Notes: a model not told the origin generated them from the letters alone. A stretch of 64,000 nt of DNA from Tragulus kanchil (GCA_022376925.1 JAIOJX010000002.1:133186831-133250830), one strand, 5' to 3'. Positions 30,636 to 43,281 are shown, numbered from the stretch's first letter. Numbers and translations: made by a program.

Positions 30636-33600
30636 GTGGTGAAAGTAAAGTCTGATGCTGTAAAGAACAGTAGGAACCTGGAAAGTTAGGTCCATGAATC
30701 GAGGTAAATTTGGGTGTGGTCAAACAGGAGATGGCAAGAGTGAACATCCACATTTCAGGAATCAGTAAACTAAAATGGACAGGAATGGGAGAATTTAATT
30801 CAGATGAGCATTATATCTACTACTCTGGCTAAGAATCCCTTAGAAGGAATGGAGTAGTCCCCATACAAAAGAGCCTGGAATGCAGTACTTGGGTGCAGTC
30901 TCAAAAATGACTGAATGATCTTGTCTCATTTCCAAGGCAAACCATTCAACATTGCAGTAATCCAAGTCTATGCTCAAACCCCTAAGGTCAAAGAAACAGA
31001 AATTGAATGATTTTTTGAAGACCTACAGGATCTTCCAGAACTAACACCAAAAAAAAAAAAAAAAAGATGTCCTTTCATCCCTGGGGACTGGCATACAAAA
31101 GTAGGAAATCAAGAGATACCTGGAGTAATGGGCAAACTTGGCCTTGGAGTAGAAAATGAAGCAGGGCAGAGACTAACAGAGTTTTGCCAAGAGAATGGAG
31201 TGGTCATAGCAAACACCCTCTCCCAACTACATAAGAGATGACTCTACACATGGACAGTACCAGACAGTCAATACCAAAATTAGGTTGATTATATTCTTTG
31301 CATCTGAAGACAGAGCAGCTCTGTACAATCAGCAGAAACAAGAACTATAGCTGATTGTGGTTCAGATCATCAGCTCCTTATTGCAAAATTAGGCTCAAAT
31401 TGAAGACAGTAGGGAAAACCACTAAATCATTCAGGTATGACCTAAATCAAATCCCTTGTGATTATACAGTGGAAGTGACAGATTCAATAGACTAGATCTG
31501 GTAGACAGAGTGCCAGAAGAGCTATGGACAGAGGTTTGTAACACTGTATGGGAGGTCATGACCAAAACTATCCCCAAGAAAAAAAAGTGCAAGATGGCAA
31601 AGTGGTTGTCTGAGGGGGTCCTACAAAGAGTTGAGAAAAGAAGAGAAGCAAAAGGCAAGGGAGAAAAGGAAAGATAAACCCAACTGAATGTAGAGTTTCA
31701 GAGAATAGCAAGGAGAGATAAGAAAGCCTTTTTAAGTGACCAGTGCAAAGAAATATAAGAAAACAAGATTCCTACAGGAAAATAGAAGCTACGAAGGGAA
31801 CATTTGATGCAAAGATGGGCACAATAAAGGACAGAAACAGTATGGACCTAACAGAAGCAGAAGAGATTAAGAAGAGGTGGCAAGAATACACAGAAGAACT
31901 ATACAAAAAAAGGTCTTTATGACCTGGATAACCACAATGGTGTGATCACTCACCTGGAGTCAGATATCCTGGAGTGTGAAGTCAAGCGAACCTTAGGAAG
32001 CATTACTACAAACAAAGCTACTGGAGGTGGTGGAATTCTAGCCAAGCTATTTTAAATCCTAAAAGACGATGCTGGTAAAATGCTGCACTCAATATTGTAG
32101 CAAATTTGGAAAACTCAGCAGTGGCCACAGGACTGGAAAAGGTCAGTTTTCATTCCAATCCTAAAGAAAGGCAATGCCAAGCAATGTTCAAATTACCATA
32201 CAATTGCACACATTTCACATGCTAGCAAGATTATGTTTAAAATACTACAAGCAAGGCTTCCACAGTACTTGAACTGAGAATTTACAGATGTAAAAGTTGG
32301 ATTTAGAAAAGATACAGGAACCAGAGATCAAATTGCCCACATCTGCTGGATCATAGAAAAAAGCAAGGGAATTAAAAAAAACAACATTTCTGTTTCATTG
32401 ACTATAGGAAAGCCTTTGTGTGGATCACAACAAACTATGGAAAATTCTGAAAGAGATGGGATACCAGACCGCTTTATCTACCTCCTGAGAAATCTGTATG
32501 CAAAACAAGAAGCGACAGTTAGAACCAAACATGAAACAATGGACTGGTTCCTGGGAAGAGATGGGATTACCAGAACCTAAATCAAATCCCCTAATAAAGT
32601 GATTATACAGTGGAAGTGACAGTTTAAGACTAGATCTGGTAGACAGAGTGCCAGAAGAGCTATGGACAGAGGTTTGTAACACTGTATGGGAGGTCATGAC
32701 CAAAACTATCCCCAAGAAAAAAAAGTGCAAGATGGCAAAGTGGTTGTCTGAGGGGGTCCTACAAAGAGTTGAGAAAAGAAGAGAAGCAAAAGGCAAGGGA
32801 GAAAAGGAAAGATAAACCCAACTGAATGTAGAGTTTCAGAGAATAGCAAGGAGAGATAAGAAAGCCTTTTTAAGTGACCAGTGCAAAGAAATATAAGAAA
32901 ACAAGATTCCTACAGGAAAATAGAAGCTACGAAGGGAACATTTGATGCAAAGATGGGCACAATAAAGGACAGAAACAGTAGGGATATAACAGAAGCAGGA
33001 GATATTAAGAAGAGGTGGCAAGAATACACAGAAGAAGTATACAACAAACATTTTAAAGACCAGGATAACCATGATAGTTTGATCAGTCACCTAGAACCAG
33101 ATATCCTGGAGTGTGAAGTCAAGTGGACCTTAGGAAGCAAGACTACAAACAAAGCTAGTTGAGGTGGTGGAATTCTAGCCAAGCTATTTTAAATCCTAAA
33201 AGACGATGCTGGTAAAATGCTGCACTCAATATTGTAGCAAATTTGGAAAACTCAGCAGTGGCCACAGGACTGGAAAAGGTCAGTTTTCATTCCAATCCTA
33301 AAGAAAGGCAATGCCAAGCAATGTTCAAATTACCATACAATTGCACACATTTCACATGCTAGCAAGATTATGTTTAAAATACTACAAGCAAGGCTTCCAC
33401 AGTACTTGAACTGAGAATTTACAGATGTAAAAGTTGGATTTAGAAAAGATACAGGAACCAGAGATCAAATTGCCCACATCTGCTGGATCATAGAAAAAAG
33501 CAAGGGAATTAAAAAAAACAACATTTCTGTTTCATTGACTATAGGAAAGCCTTTGTGTGGATCACAACAAACTATGGAAAATTCTGAAAGAGATGGGATA

Positions 33601-34606
33601 CCAGACCGCTTTATCTACCTCCTGAGAAATCTGTATGCAAAACAAGAAGCGACAGTTAGAACCAAACATGAAACAATGGACTGGTTCCAAATTGGGAAAG
33701 GAGTATGTCAGGGCTATATACTGTCACCCTGCTTATTTAATTTACATGCAGAGGACATCATGTGAAATGGTGGTCTCAATGAAGCATAAGCTGCAATCAG
33801 GATTGCCAGAGAAATATCAATACTCTCAGATAAGCAAATGACACCAGTCTTATGGCAGAAAGTGAAGAGGAATTAAAAAGCCTGTTGATGAAGGTGAAAG
33901 AAGAGAGTGAACAAGCTGGCCTAAAACTCAACATTCAAAAAACTAAGATCATGGCATCCAGCTTCATCACTTCTTTGCAAATAGAAGGGGCAAAAAGTGG
34001 AAACAGTTACAAATTTTATTTTCTTGGGCTCCAAAATTACTGTGGATGGTGACTGTAGCTGTGAAATGAAAAGACATTTGCTCCTTGGCAGAAAAGCTAT
34101 GACAAACCTAGACAGTCTTTTAATAAGCAAAGACATCACTTTGCCAACAAAGGTCTGACAAACAAAGCAATGGTTTTTCCAGTAGTCGTGTACAGACGTG
34201 AGAGCTGGACCATAATGAAGGCTGAGCACTGAACAATGGATGCTTTTGAACTGTGGTGCTAGAGAAGACTCTTGAGTGTCCCCTGGACAGAACAGAGATC
34301 AAGCCTAAAGGAAATCAACACTGAATAGTTATTGGGAGAACTGATGCTGAAGCTGAAGTTCCAATACTTTGGCCACCTGATGCAAAGACACAATTCACTA
34401 GAAAAGACCCTGATGCTAGGAAATATTCAAGGAGGGAGAAGAGGGGAAGACAGAGGAATGAGATGGTTGTATGGCATCATTGACTCAACAGATAGCATTT
34501 CCCAGAGAAATTCTGGGAGATAATGAAGGACAGGGAAACCTGGCATGCAGCAGTCCATGTGGTCGTAAAAAGTTGGACACAACTTAGTGATTGAGTAACA
34601 ACAACT
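30636..34606 (+). repeat. BovB (RTE) LINE, near full length, with internal duplication
   Basis: BovB in sense from the start of the endonuclease region (30640: 'gatgctgtaaagaacagtag') through reverse transcriptase to the 3' terminus ('gttggacacaacttagtgat' at about 34575). Without D10 it would be about 2.8 kb. The protein is dead: many stops and frameshifts. Recognisable pieces remain, such as the block ending ILSPCLFNL near 33720-33743 (RT motif B area) and the RRWQEYTEE-like segment encoded near 33013. Poly-A interruption at 31051-31066 adds a further frameshift. Confidence 0.92.
31441..33690. repeat. Direct duplication pair D10 inside BovB (about 1.11 kb)
   Basis: Copy 1 is 31441-32552 and copy 2 is 32576-33690, offset about 1135-1145, with a 23-bp linker. 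Most of the unit is identical, but a patch (about 31838-32028 versus 32976-33166) differs at roughly 12% of positions with small indels. The first 60 bp also differ by indels. Confidence 0.94.
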
Positions 34607-35487
34607 CTAGGCCAGTAGACTGGATGCATTTGCACTTTGCATCCCAGGATGCTGGGCATTAAAGAAATCTTCCCATGGGCGTTGGAGGTGCTAAGGGAAT
34701 CATCCAGTGAGCATCTCCAGAGTAAGTGCCAGAGCTCAGAATGAGCCCTAAACTTTTGGCCATGTTTATTTAATACCATGGCAAAATGGTGGAAGATGAA
34801 GGATCTTGAACCTGAGTTTAAAAAGACCCCTGGTTGATTTATAAAAAATAATAACAATAACAATAATAAAGTTACAATAGAATTATTAAAAATGGCCCCT
34901 GGCTTGTAGCATGAGAAGGGACAAATTGACTCAAGGAGTTTCCTGTAGGCATCAGAGATGAGGACAGTTCAGAGGATACATGAGGCATCGCTGTGAATAC
35001 CCATAACGTCTGCAGGTGCTCTGGGATCTTGGGGTTGACTTTGTCTGTTCAAGCACCAGGTCAATCCAGAAAAATTTTCTGGAGGGGCAGAGGGAAGGGA
35101 TGTGGTAGAGCCAGGACCACTCTGTACAGGACTCACAGGATCATGGGGTCAACCTCCAGGTGGCCCATCTCCAGGACCAAAATCGAGACCCATCCTTCTC
35201 CAAAGCCTGTTGGAGAGGGCATTCCACTTTATCCCCTATTCCCATGTCTGGGTTTACAAACTTCTTATGAAAGAGTATTTTGTCATGAGACTTCACATTT
35301 GAGAACCTCATTCAGTTCAATCTGACATTTATTTATTCGTCACATTTTCAAGGTATGCACATGTTACATTTTGACAGTTGTGTCAAACCTCCCACCAGAA
35401 ATGTACCAATTTATACTGTCCTCTTCTCATACCTTACACTGAGTATCTATCATGTTTCCATCTGCTTTGAAGGGAGTCAGACATTCC
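34607..35487. other. Unique sequence with a short AAT/AAC tract
   Basis: Contains (AAT/AAC)n at 34842-34871. Otherwise it is unrecognised: chance frames of up to 128 codons on minus and 110 on plus overlap one another. The copy is at 35679-36559. Confidence 0.5.
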
Positions 35488-35547
35488 AGAGATTTGTCTA
35501 TTTGATTTATTTTCTCAAAGGGTTTTGAGTTTCTTGAATTTTAGGCT

Positions 35548-35678
35548 ATCATTGACTCAACAGATAGCATTTCCCAGAGAAATTCTGGGAGATAATGAAG
35601 GACAGGGAAACCTGGCATGCAGCAGTCCATGTGGTCGTAAAAAGTTGGACACAACTTAGTGATTGAGTAACAACAACT
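35548..35678 (+). repeat. Detached BovB 3' end (D11 second copy)
   Basis: Copy of 34476-34606 with no BovB upstream of it. It is best explained by the duplication, not by a separate insertion. Confidence 0.9.
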
Positions 35679-36559
35679 CTAGGCCAGTAGACTGGATGCA
35701 TTTGCACTTTGCATCCCAGGATGCTGGGCATTAAAGAAATCTTCCCATGGGCGTTGGAGGTGCTAAGGGAATCATCCAGTGAGCATCTCCAGAGTAAGTG
35801 CCAGAGCTCAGAATGAGCCCTAAACTTTTGGCCATGTTTATTTAATACCATGGCAAAATGGTGGAAGATGAAGGATCTTGAACCTGAGTTTAAAAAGACC
35901 CCTGGTTGATTTATAAAAAATAATAACAATAACAATAATAAAGTTACAATAGAATTTTTAAAAAATGGCCCCTGGCTTGTAGCATGAGAAGGGACAAATT
36001 GACTCAAGGAGTTTCCTGTAGGCATCAGAGATGAGGACAGTTCAGAGGATACATGAGGCATCGCTGTGAATACCCATAACGTCTGCAGGTGCTCTGGGAT
36101 CTTGGGGTTGACTTTGTCTGTTCAAGCACCAGGTCAATCCAGAAAAATTTTCTGGAGGGGCAGAGGGAAGGGATGTGGTAGAGCCAGGACCACTCTGTAC
36201 AGGACTCACAGGATCATGGGGTCAACCTCCAGGTGGCCCATCTCCAGGACCAAAATCGAGACCCATCCTTCTCCAAAGCCTGTTGGAGAGGGCATTCCAC
36301 TTTATCCCCTATTCCCATGTCTGGGTTTACAAACTTCTTATGAAAGAGTATTTTGTCATGAGACTTCACATTTGAGAACCTCATTCAGTTCAATCTGACA
36401 TTTATTTATTCGTCACATTTTCAAGGTATGCACATGTTACATTTTGACAGTTGTGTCAAACCTCCCACCAGAAATGTACCAATTTATACTGTCCTCTTCT
36501 CATACCTTACACTGAGTATCTATCATGTTTCCATCTGCTTTGAAGGGAGTCAGACATTC

Positions 36560-37040
36560 CAGAGATTTGTCTATTTGATTTATTTTCTCAAAGTTCTGGT
36601 TCTTGATTTGATTAATCAATTCCCTGACTTTTTGCTTCATTATTAATGTAGGTTCTTATCTTTATTCATTTCTTCCTCTCACTGTTATTTTGCTATTTGT
36701 TTCCAATTTCTTATTTTAAATCCTGAATCCAATTATTCTCAGTCTTTCAACATTTAAGCATTTTAGTAATAACAGCTTTAGATTTTGGATTTTATTGAGG
36801 ATAATGTTAGTCATATTCCCATATGTACTTTTATACAGTGTTCTCACTATCTGAAATGCCTAGTCTTTCTTTTCAGTATTGATTTCCACTTTGAGAAGAG
36901 TTATTTTTTATTTTGTTTAATTTCTGAGTGACTATCATATATCTTAATCTAGCCATACTCTTGCTATTAATGGGACCAGTAAATATGGTTTGTAAAATTT
37001 TAATTTGGAGATTTGTTGTGAATTTCTTCACCACGTATAC
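36560..37040 (-). repeat. L1-like LINE fragment, antisense
   Basis: AT-rich text such as 'tctggttcttgatttgatta', 'tttgcttcattattaatgta' and 'ttttattgaggataatgtta' reads as old antisense L1 ORF2. It is strongly diverged, so the family is likely and the subfamily unknown. Confidence 0.6.
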
Positions 37041-37049
37041 GTATTGCAT

Positions 37050-37130
37050 ATCAATCAGGATAAGTTAAATTAAGCTGCAGTAACAAACAACCCCTTCAAA
37101 GACATCAGTGGTTTCAATATCACAAGTAAA
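37050..37130 (+). repeat. Old DNA-transposon terminus (hAT-like)
   Basis: 'aggataagttaaattaagct', 'gcagtaacaaacaacccctt' and 'acatcagtggtttcaatatc' resemble the start of the same ancient element seen at 57898-58440. Confidence 0.5.
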
Positions 37131-37144
37131 CAGAGAGTGCTTCT

Positions 37145-37451
37145 TTTTTTTTTTTGGGTAGGGAGCGAGTTGGGGAGGGAGGGGGGCTGGTGGGCCACTT
37201 CTATTGGTCTTTCATTTATTCAGTTTCATCCGTCTTTGTTCTTTGGCTCCTGTGGGCCTCCCATCGCAGTGGCCTCTGTTGTCGCAGAGCACCGGCTCTG
37301 GGCGCGTGCGCTCCAGAGTTCCAGCTCGGTAATTGGACACATCAGTTCAGCCGCTCCGCAGCACGTGGGATCTTCCCAGGCCAGGGCTCGAACCAGTGCC
37401 CCTTGCACTGCAAGGCGGTGTCCTTACCCACTGGACCACCATGGAAGCCCC
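37145..37451 (-). repeat. SINE-X, long form
   Basis: Minus-strand copy with G-rich block (its C-rich tail) at 37155-37194. A 14-bp target-site duplication with one mismatch, CAGAGAGTGCTTCT / CAGAGAGTTCTTCT, is at 37131-37144 and 37452-37465. Confidence 0.92.
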
Positions 37452-37465
37452 CAGAGAGTTCTTCT

Positions 37466-38078
37466 CATCACAGTTATTCAGAGATACAAGCTGATGGAAG
37501 TTGTATTTTGACACATACTTCCATGATTAGAGAGGCAGAGATAAGAGCCTGGCTGTTTAAGTCACTTCTGTGTCCATTTCATCAGCTACAGAAAACTCAG
37601 ATTCTTGAGTCCAACAGAACACATACATCTCATCCTCTAAAGGATATTTGTGAATAAACATTCTATACTATGAATTCAACAGATTCTTATAAAGGACTAT
37701 GGGGACACCACCTACTATATTCCAAAGATTGTTACAGACATAGGGATCCTGACAGATAACTTTTAGTTCACGTCCTTCTTCCCTTTCCCTTCCATCCCCA
37801 GTTGGAGGTGGCCTTATGACTCAGATACAAATGGAAGTTGGTGGGGTTCCTGGGCAAGACTGTTTTTCTGATACTGGTGCTTCCTGTCTTCTTCCTCCTT
37901 TTCTCTCTCCTGACTGCTAATGTGAGAAAAGCCAAGAGAATCCCAGATATATTTGCCTTGACATTGTTTAACATGTGAACCAAACCCAGTAGTAACCTAC
38001 CTTCAGATTTTTCATATGAAGAAAAAATAAATTCATGTGTATACATGCCACTGTGGTTGTTTCTTATCTGCATCTGAG
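37466..38078. other. Unique sequence, weak old-repeat hints
   Basis: Text near 37685-37760 ('acctactatattccaaagat') faintly recalls an L2 3' end. I would not call it. No exon is recognised. Confidence 0.4.
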
Positions 38079-38087
38079 AGCATTTCT

Positions 38088-38288
38088 TTCTTTTTTAAAT
38101 CTTTATTTTATGCATTTATTTTATTCGAGTATAGTTGCTTTACAATGTTGTGTGAGTTTCTTCTGTACAACAAAGGGAATCAGTCATATGCATACATATG
38201 TCCCCTCCCTCCTGGGTCTCCCTTCCACCCCAACCCCATCCTTCCTATCTAGGTCATCACAGAGCACCGAGCTGAGCTTCCTGTTGAA
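38088..38288 (-). repeat. L1 LINE 3' end, 5'-truncated, antisense
   Basis: 'gagtatagttgctttacaat', 'gtgagtttcttctgtacaac', 'tcagtcatatgcatacatat', 'acagagcaccgagctgagct' is the antisense artiodactyl L1 3' UTR. The 9-bp target-site duplication AGCATTTCT is at 38079-38087 and 38289-38297. Confidence 0.9.
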
Positions 38289-38764
38289 AGCATTTCTGAT
38301 CCACATGAAAATTTAGCATATAAACAAGACAATAATTTCTATCTTCAGTGAATGATAATCCTTTGGAAGTATTCTACTGTGAGATAATAGAATATATATA
38401 TATTTGTCTCTCACCCTGGTTCATGCACAGAGCTCCTAAAACCTTTGTAATTTTCAAAATGATAAGAGCATTTAGAGCATCCTTTGTTCTAAAATTTGGT
38501 ATTTGACCTCAGTTCCTGACTAGAGCTTCTAAACCCAGGGGCATTCCCTAGGTGATAGCAGGATCTTGTATTCTCATGGGAGGACTCTTGGTGCACTCCT
38601 GGATGGGAGTAGGTCATCAGAAAGACCAAGACATAATTAGAAGCTTGGATTTTTCAGCCCCACCCCTAATTCTCCAGAGAAGAGACAGGGCTGCAAATTA
38701 ATTAGTAATTCATTATGCCTACACAAGGAAGCCTCCATTTAAAACATTCAATAGTCTAGGGTTT

Positions 38765-39070
38765 AGACGGGGCTTTCCTGATAGCTCAGCTGGTAAAGAA
38801 TCCACCTGCAGGAGGCCAGGGTTCGATTTCTGGTTCAGGAAGATTCCCTGGAGAAGGGATAGCCTACCCCCCTCCAGTATTCTTGAGCTTTCCTTGTGGC
38901 TCAGATGGTAAAGAATCTGCCCTTATGCGGGAGACCTAGGTTCAGTCACTGGGCTAGTTAGATCCCCTGGAGAAGGAATGGCTAGTCACTCCAGTCTTCT
39001 TGCTGAGAGAATTCCATGGTTCATCCATGGGGTTGCAAAGAGTAGGACACGATTGAGTGACTCACTTTCA
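38765..39070 (+). repeat. Bov-A2-type dimeric SINE
   Basis: Two Bov-tA-like units in tandem: heads 'tagctcagctggtaaagaat' and 'ggctcagatggtaaagaatc', with one 3' end 'gagtaggacacgattgagtg'. The 8-bp target-site duplication TAGGGTTT is at 38757-38764 and 39071-39078. The second copy is at 39871-40175. Confidence 0.92.
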
Positions 39071-39345
39071 TAGGGTTTGGAGAACATCCAGGTTGGTGAA
39101 CACATCCATGTACTAGGAAGGTGACGTACCCCAGCTCCTCAGGGACAGAGGTTTCTGTGCCAAAAGTGTCATGAGTGCAGTAGTGGTAGTAGGAGAATTA
39201 ATGATGAAAGACACAAGAGGGGTGAGTTTTTCTTATTTGTCTGTAGACAGCCCAAAACAATGCTAAATGTGCTTTCTAAATACGCCAAAGAGTTTACATG
39301 ATTCCAAATGTCACAAAATCTTTATCCTTAAAAATACGCTGTGAG

Positions 39346-39568
39346 GGGCTTCCCTGGTAGCTCAGTGGTGAAGAGTTTGCCTGTCAATGCAGGAGACATG
39401 GATTCAATCCCTGATTCAGGAAGACCTATGTGCTGAGAAGCAACTAAGTCCATGAGTCACAACTATGGACCCTGTGCTCTAGGGCCTCGGAGTCACAACT
39501 GTTGAGCCCATGTGCCACATCTATTGAGGGCTGTGTGCCCTGGAACCTGAGTTCCACAACAGGAGAAG
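39346..39568 (+). repeat. CHR-type SINE truncated by duplication junction
   Basis: First two thirds of the CHR SINE seen complete at 40451-40817. It stops at 'acaacaggagaag', where D12 restarts. Confidence 0.9.
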
Positions 39569-39870
39569 TAAGAGCATTTAGAGCATCCTTTGTTCTAAAA
39601 TTTGGTATTTGACCTCAGTTCCTGACTAGAGCTTCTAAACCCAGGGGCATTCCCTAGGTGATAGCAGGATCTTGTATTCTCATGGGAGGACTCTTGGTGC
39701 ACTCCTGGATGGGAGTAGGTCATCAGAAAGACCAAGACATAATTAGAAGCTTGGATTTTTCAGCCCCACCCCTAATTCTCCAGAGAAGAGACAGGGCTGC
39801 AAATTAATTAGTAATTCATTATGCCTACACAAGGAAGCCTCCATTTAAAACATTCAATAGTCTAGGGTTT

Positions 39871-40175
39871 AGACGGGGCTTTCCTGATAGCTCAGCTGGT
39901 AAAGAATCCACCTGCAGGAGGCCAGGGTTCGATTTCTGGTTCAGGAAGATTCCCTGGAGAAGGGATAGCCTACCCCCCTCCAGTATTCTTGAGCTTTCCT
40001 TGTGGCTCAGATGGTAAAGAATCTGCCCTTATGCGGGAGACCTAGGTTCAGTCACTGGGCTAGTTAGATCCCTGGAGAAGGAATGGCTAGTCACTCCAGT
40101 CTTCTTGCTGAGAGAATTCCATGGTTCATCCATGGGGTTGCAAAGAGTAGGACACGATTGAGTGACTCACTTTCA
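39871..40175 (+). repeat. Bov-A2-type SINE, D12 second copy
   Basis: Same as 38765-39070, one base shorter. Confidence 0.92.
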
Positions 40176-40450
40176 TAGGGTTTGGAGAACATCCAGGTTG
40201 GTGAACACATCCATGTACTAGGAAGGTGACGTACCCCAGCTCCTCAGGGACAGAGGTTTCTGTGCCAAAAGTGTCATGAGTGCAGTAGTGGTAGTAGGAG
40301 AATTAATGATGAAAGACACAAGAGGGGTGAGTTTTTCTTATTTGTCTGTAGACAGCCCAAAACAATGCTAAATGTGCTTTCTAAATACGCCAAAGAGTTT
40401 ACATGATTCCAAATGTCACAAAATCTTTATCCTTAAAAATACGCTGTGAG

Positions 40451-40817
40451 GGGCTTCCCTGGTAGCTCAGTGGTGAAGAGTTTGCCTGTCAATGCAGGAG
40501 ACATGGATTCAATCCCTGATTCAGGAAGACCTATGTGCTGAGAAGCAACTAAGTCCATGAGTCACAACTATGGACCCTGTGCTCTAGGGCCTCGGAGTCA
40601 CAACTGTTGAGCCCATGTGCCACATCTATTGAGGGCTGTGTGCCCTGGAACCTGAGTTCCACAACAGGAGAAGTCACCGCAACAGGAAACCTGCTCACCT
40701 CAACTAGAGAGTGGCCCACACTTCCTGCAACTAGAGAAGAGCCTGTGGCAGCAGTGAAAACCCAGAATAGCCAAAAATAAATACATAAATACATAAAATG
40801 CATTTTTTAAAAATATT
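40451..40817 (+). repeat. CHR-type SINE, complete
   Basis: Full-length sense CHR with head 'ggcttccctggtagctcagt', body to 'agcagtgaaaacccagaata' and tail 'aaataaatacataaat'. The target-site duplication ATACGCTRTGAG (one mismatch) is at 40439-40450 and 40818-40829. Confidence 0.92.
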
Positions 40818-40829
40818 ATACGCTATGAG

Positions 40830-41120
40830 GACTTTTGTGGTGGTCCAGTGGGTAAAAATCCACCTGCTAATGCAGGGGGCATGGGTTCAATCCCTGCTCT
40901 GGGAAGATTCCACATGCCACAGAGAAATTAAACCTGTGTGCTGCAACTACTGAACCCTTGCGTCCTAGAGCAGTGCTCTACAAGTGAAGTCCACAGTAAG
41001 AAGCCCACAGACTGCAGTGAAGAGTAGGTCTTGTTCCCTGCAACTAGAGAAAGCCTGTGCACAGCAATGAAGACCCAGTTCAGGTAAAAATAAAAATAAT
41101 AAAAATAAATAATAAATAAA
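40830..41120 (+). repeat. CHR-type SINE
   Basis: Begins immediately after the 3' target duplication of the previous SINE. Head 'ggtggtccagtgggtaaaaa', B box 'gggttcaatccctg', tail 'aaaataataaaaataaataa'. Confidence 0.9.
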
Positions 41121-41216
41121 GATATTCTATAAATAAGATTTGCAAAATGTTGCTGATTATAATACAAAGAAACTATCCTCTCTGTGTGTCTCTCTTTTAT
41201 CAATTATAATACGCTT

Positions 41217-41435
41217 GGACTCCCCAGGTGACTCAGATGGTAAAGAATCTGCCCAAGGTGTGGGAGACCCAGGTTCAGTTCCTAGGTTGGGAAGATTCCC
41301 TGGAGAAGGAGATGGCAACTCACTCTAGTATTCTTATCCGGATAAGTCCATGAACAGAGGATCCTGGTGAGCTACAGTGCATAGAGTCACAAAGAATTGG
41401 ACACAACTAAGCAACTAACACATGAACACACACAC
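41217..41435 (+). repeat. Bov-tA SINE
   Basis: Sense Bov-tA: 'gtgactcagatggtaaagaa', 'ttctggataag'-region variants, 'tggacacaactaagcaacta'. The 9-bp target-site duplication AATASGCTT (one mismatch) is at 41208-41216 and 41436-41444. Confidence 0.88.
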
Positions 41436-42054
41436 AATAGGCTTAACAACCATACTAACAGTTACTTAGATAGCTTCAGATTTCACTGTTGTTATTTGCA
41501 ATAACAGCTTTGTTGAGATACAATGCATATACCATATAATTCACCTGTTTAAAGTGTAAATCAATGGATTTTAGCATGTTCACAGGGTTGTGCGGACATC
41601 ACCACAATCTATTTTTAGGATATTTTCATCACCCCAAGAAAAACCCTGTACCCATCAGAAGTGCCTCCTATTTCACCCCAACCTGCCCCCACATCTCTCA
41701 GCAGCTAATGATATTGTCATCTCATATGTTTATTTGTCACATGTGAATCTTTGGGGGGGAACAGTCTATTTAAAGTCTTTGCCCACTTTTAAACTGGGTT
41801 GTTGTCTTTGTATTGTTGAGTTTTCAGAGTCCTTTGTATGTATTAGCACACATTTTTTATGGGGAATATGATTTGCAAAAATTATCTCCTGTTCTATAGG
41901 CTATCTTTTCACTTTTTGATAGTGTCTTTCAAAGCACCAGTTTTTCATTCTGGTGATGCCAATTATCTATTTTTTTCCTTCTGTTTGTGCTTTTGGTGTC
42001 AAGGTTACAAAAATTTACATCAACATTTTCTAGAATGTAATAGTTTCATCACTT

Positions 42055-42262
42055 CATTTATTTATTTGACTGTGCTGCATCTTAGTTGCAGCATACAGGA
42101 TTCTCAATCTTCACTGCAACATGCAGGAACTCATGGCTGCAGTATATGCGCCTCTTAGTTGCGGCCAGCATGTGGGATCTAGTTCCTGGACTAGGGATTG
42201 AATTCACGCCCCCTGCATTGGGAGGATGGATTCTTATCCCCTGGACCACCAGGGAAGTCCCT
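42055..42262 (-). repeat. CHR-type SINE nested in L1
   Basis: Antisense: 'ttgactgtgctgcatcttag', body, then 'ccctggaccaccagggaagt'. The 7-bp target duplication ATCACTT is at 42048-42054 and 42263-42269. The second copy is at 43282-43489. Confidence 0.88.
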
Positions 42263-42431
42263 ATCACTTAATCTTAGTCTGCTTCATTTTGAATTGATGT
42301 TTGTTTATGGTGTGAGATAGAGGTTCAACTTCATTCTTTTGCATGTGATATCCAGTTGTCTTATCAGTATTTATTGGAAAAACTGTTCTTTCTCACATTG
42401 GGTTGTCTTGACACCCTTAACATCAGGGTCT

Positions 42432-42803
42432 TGGAATATAGAAAAATCAAGGAAATTCCAGAAAAGCATTTACTTCTGCTTCATTGACTATGTGAAAGTC
42501 CTTGAGTGGATCACAACAAACCAGAAAAGTCTGAAAGAGACGGAATACCAGACCATCTCTCCCTCTCCTGAGAAGCCTGTATGCAAGACAAGAAGCAACA
42601 GTTAGCACCAGACATGGAACAATGGACTAGTTCCAAATTTGGAAAGAAGTACGTCAATGTTGTATATTGTCACCCTGCTTATTTAGCTTATATGAAGAGT
42701 ATATCACGTGAAATGCTGGGCTAGATGACTCACAAGTTGGAATCCAGATTGCCCAGAGAAATATCAACAACCTCAGATATGTAGATGATACCACTCTAAT
42801 GGC
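42432..42803 (+). repeat. BovB fragment, cut by D13 junction
   Basis: 5'-truncated BovB beginning in the reverse transcriptase region ('cttctgcttcattgactatg', RT motif A area). It is broken off at 42803 and repeated at 43659. Confidence 0.9.
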
Positions 42804-43281
42804 TGTTCACAGGGTTGTGCGGACATCACCACAATCTATTTTTAGGATATTTTCATCACCCCAAGAAAAACCCTGTACCCATCAGAAGTGCCTCCTATTT
42901 CACCCCAACCTGCCCCCACATCTCTCAGCAGCTAATGATATTGTCATCTCATATGTTTATTTGTCACATGTGAATCTTTGGGGGGGAACAGTCTATTTAA
43001 AGTCTTTGCCCACTTTTAAACTGGGTTGTTGTCTTTGTATTGTTGAGTTTTCAGAGTCCTTTGTATGTATTAGCACACATTTTTTATGGGGAATATGATT
43101 TGCAAAAATTATCTCCTGTTCTATAGGCTATCTTTTCACTTTTTGATAGTGTCTTTCAAAGCACCAGTTTTTCATTCTGGTGATGCCAATTATCTATTTT
43201 TCTCCTTCTGTTTGTGCTTTTGGTGTCAAGGTTACAAAAATTTACATCAACATTTTCTAGAATGTAATAGTTTCATCACTT

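Larger units (their letters stand above)
34476..36592. repeat. Direct duplication pair D11 (about 1.05 kb)
   Basis: Copy 1 is 34476-35520 and copy 2 is 35548-36592, offset 1072 with a small indel near 34885, and a 27-bp linker. The unit begins inside the BovB 3' end, so a detached BovB tail of about 130 bp sits at 35548-35678. Confidence 0.96.
38463..40673. repeat. Direct duplication pair D12 (about 1.11 kb)
   Basis: Copy 1 is 38463-39568 and copy 2 is 39569-40673, abutting, offset 1106-1105. The junction falls inside a CHR SINE, whose first copy is truncated there. One CCCC/CCC difference occurs. Confidence 0.96.

Noticed and set aside
30636..34606. Active BovB with intact reverse transcriptase
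   Set aside because: The frame has many stops and indels even after allowing for the duplication.
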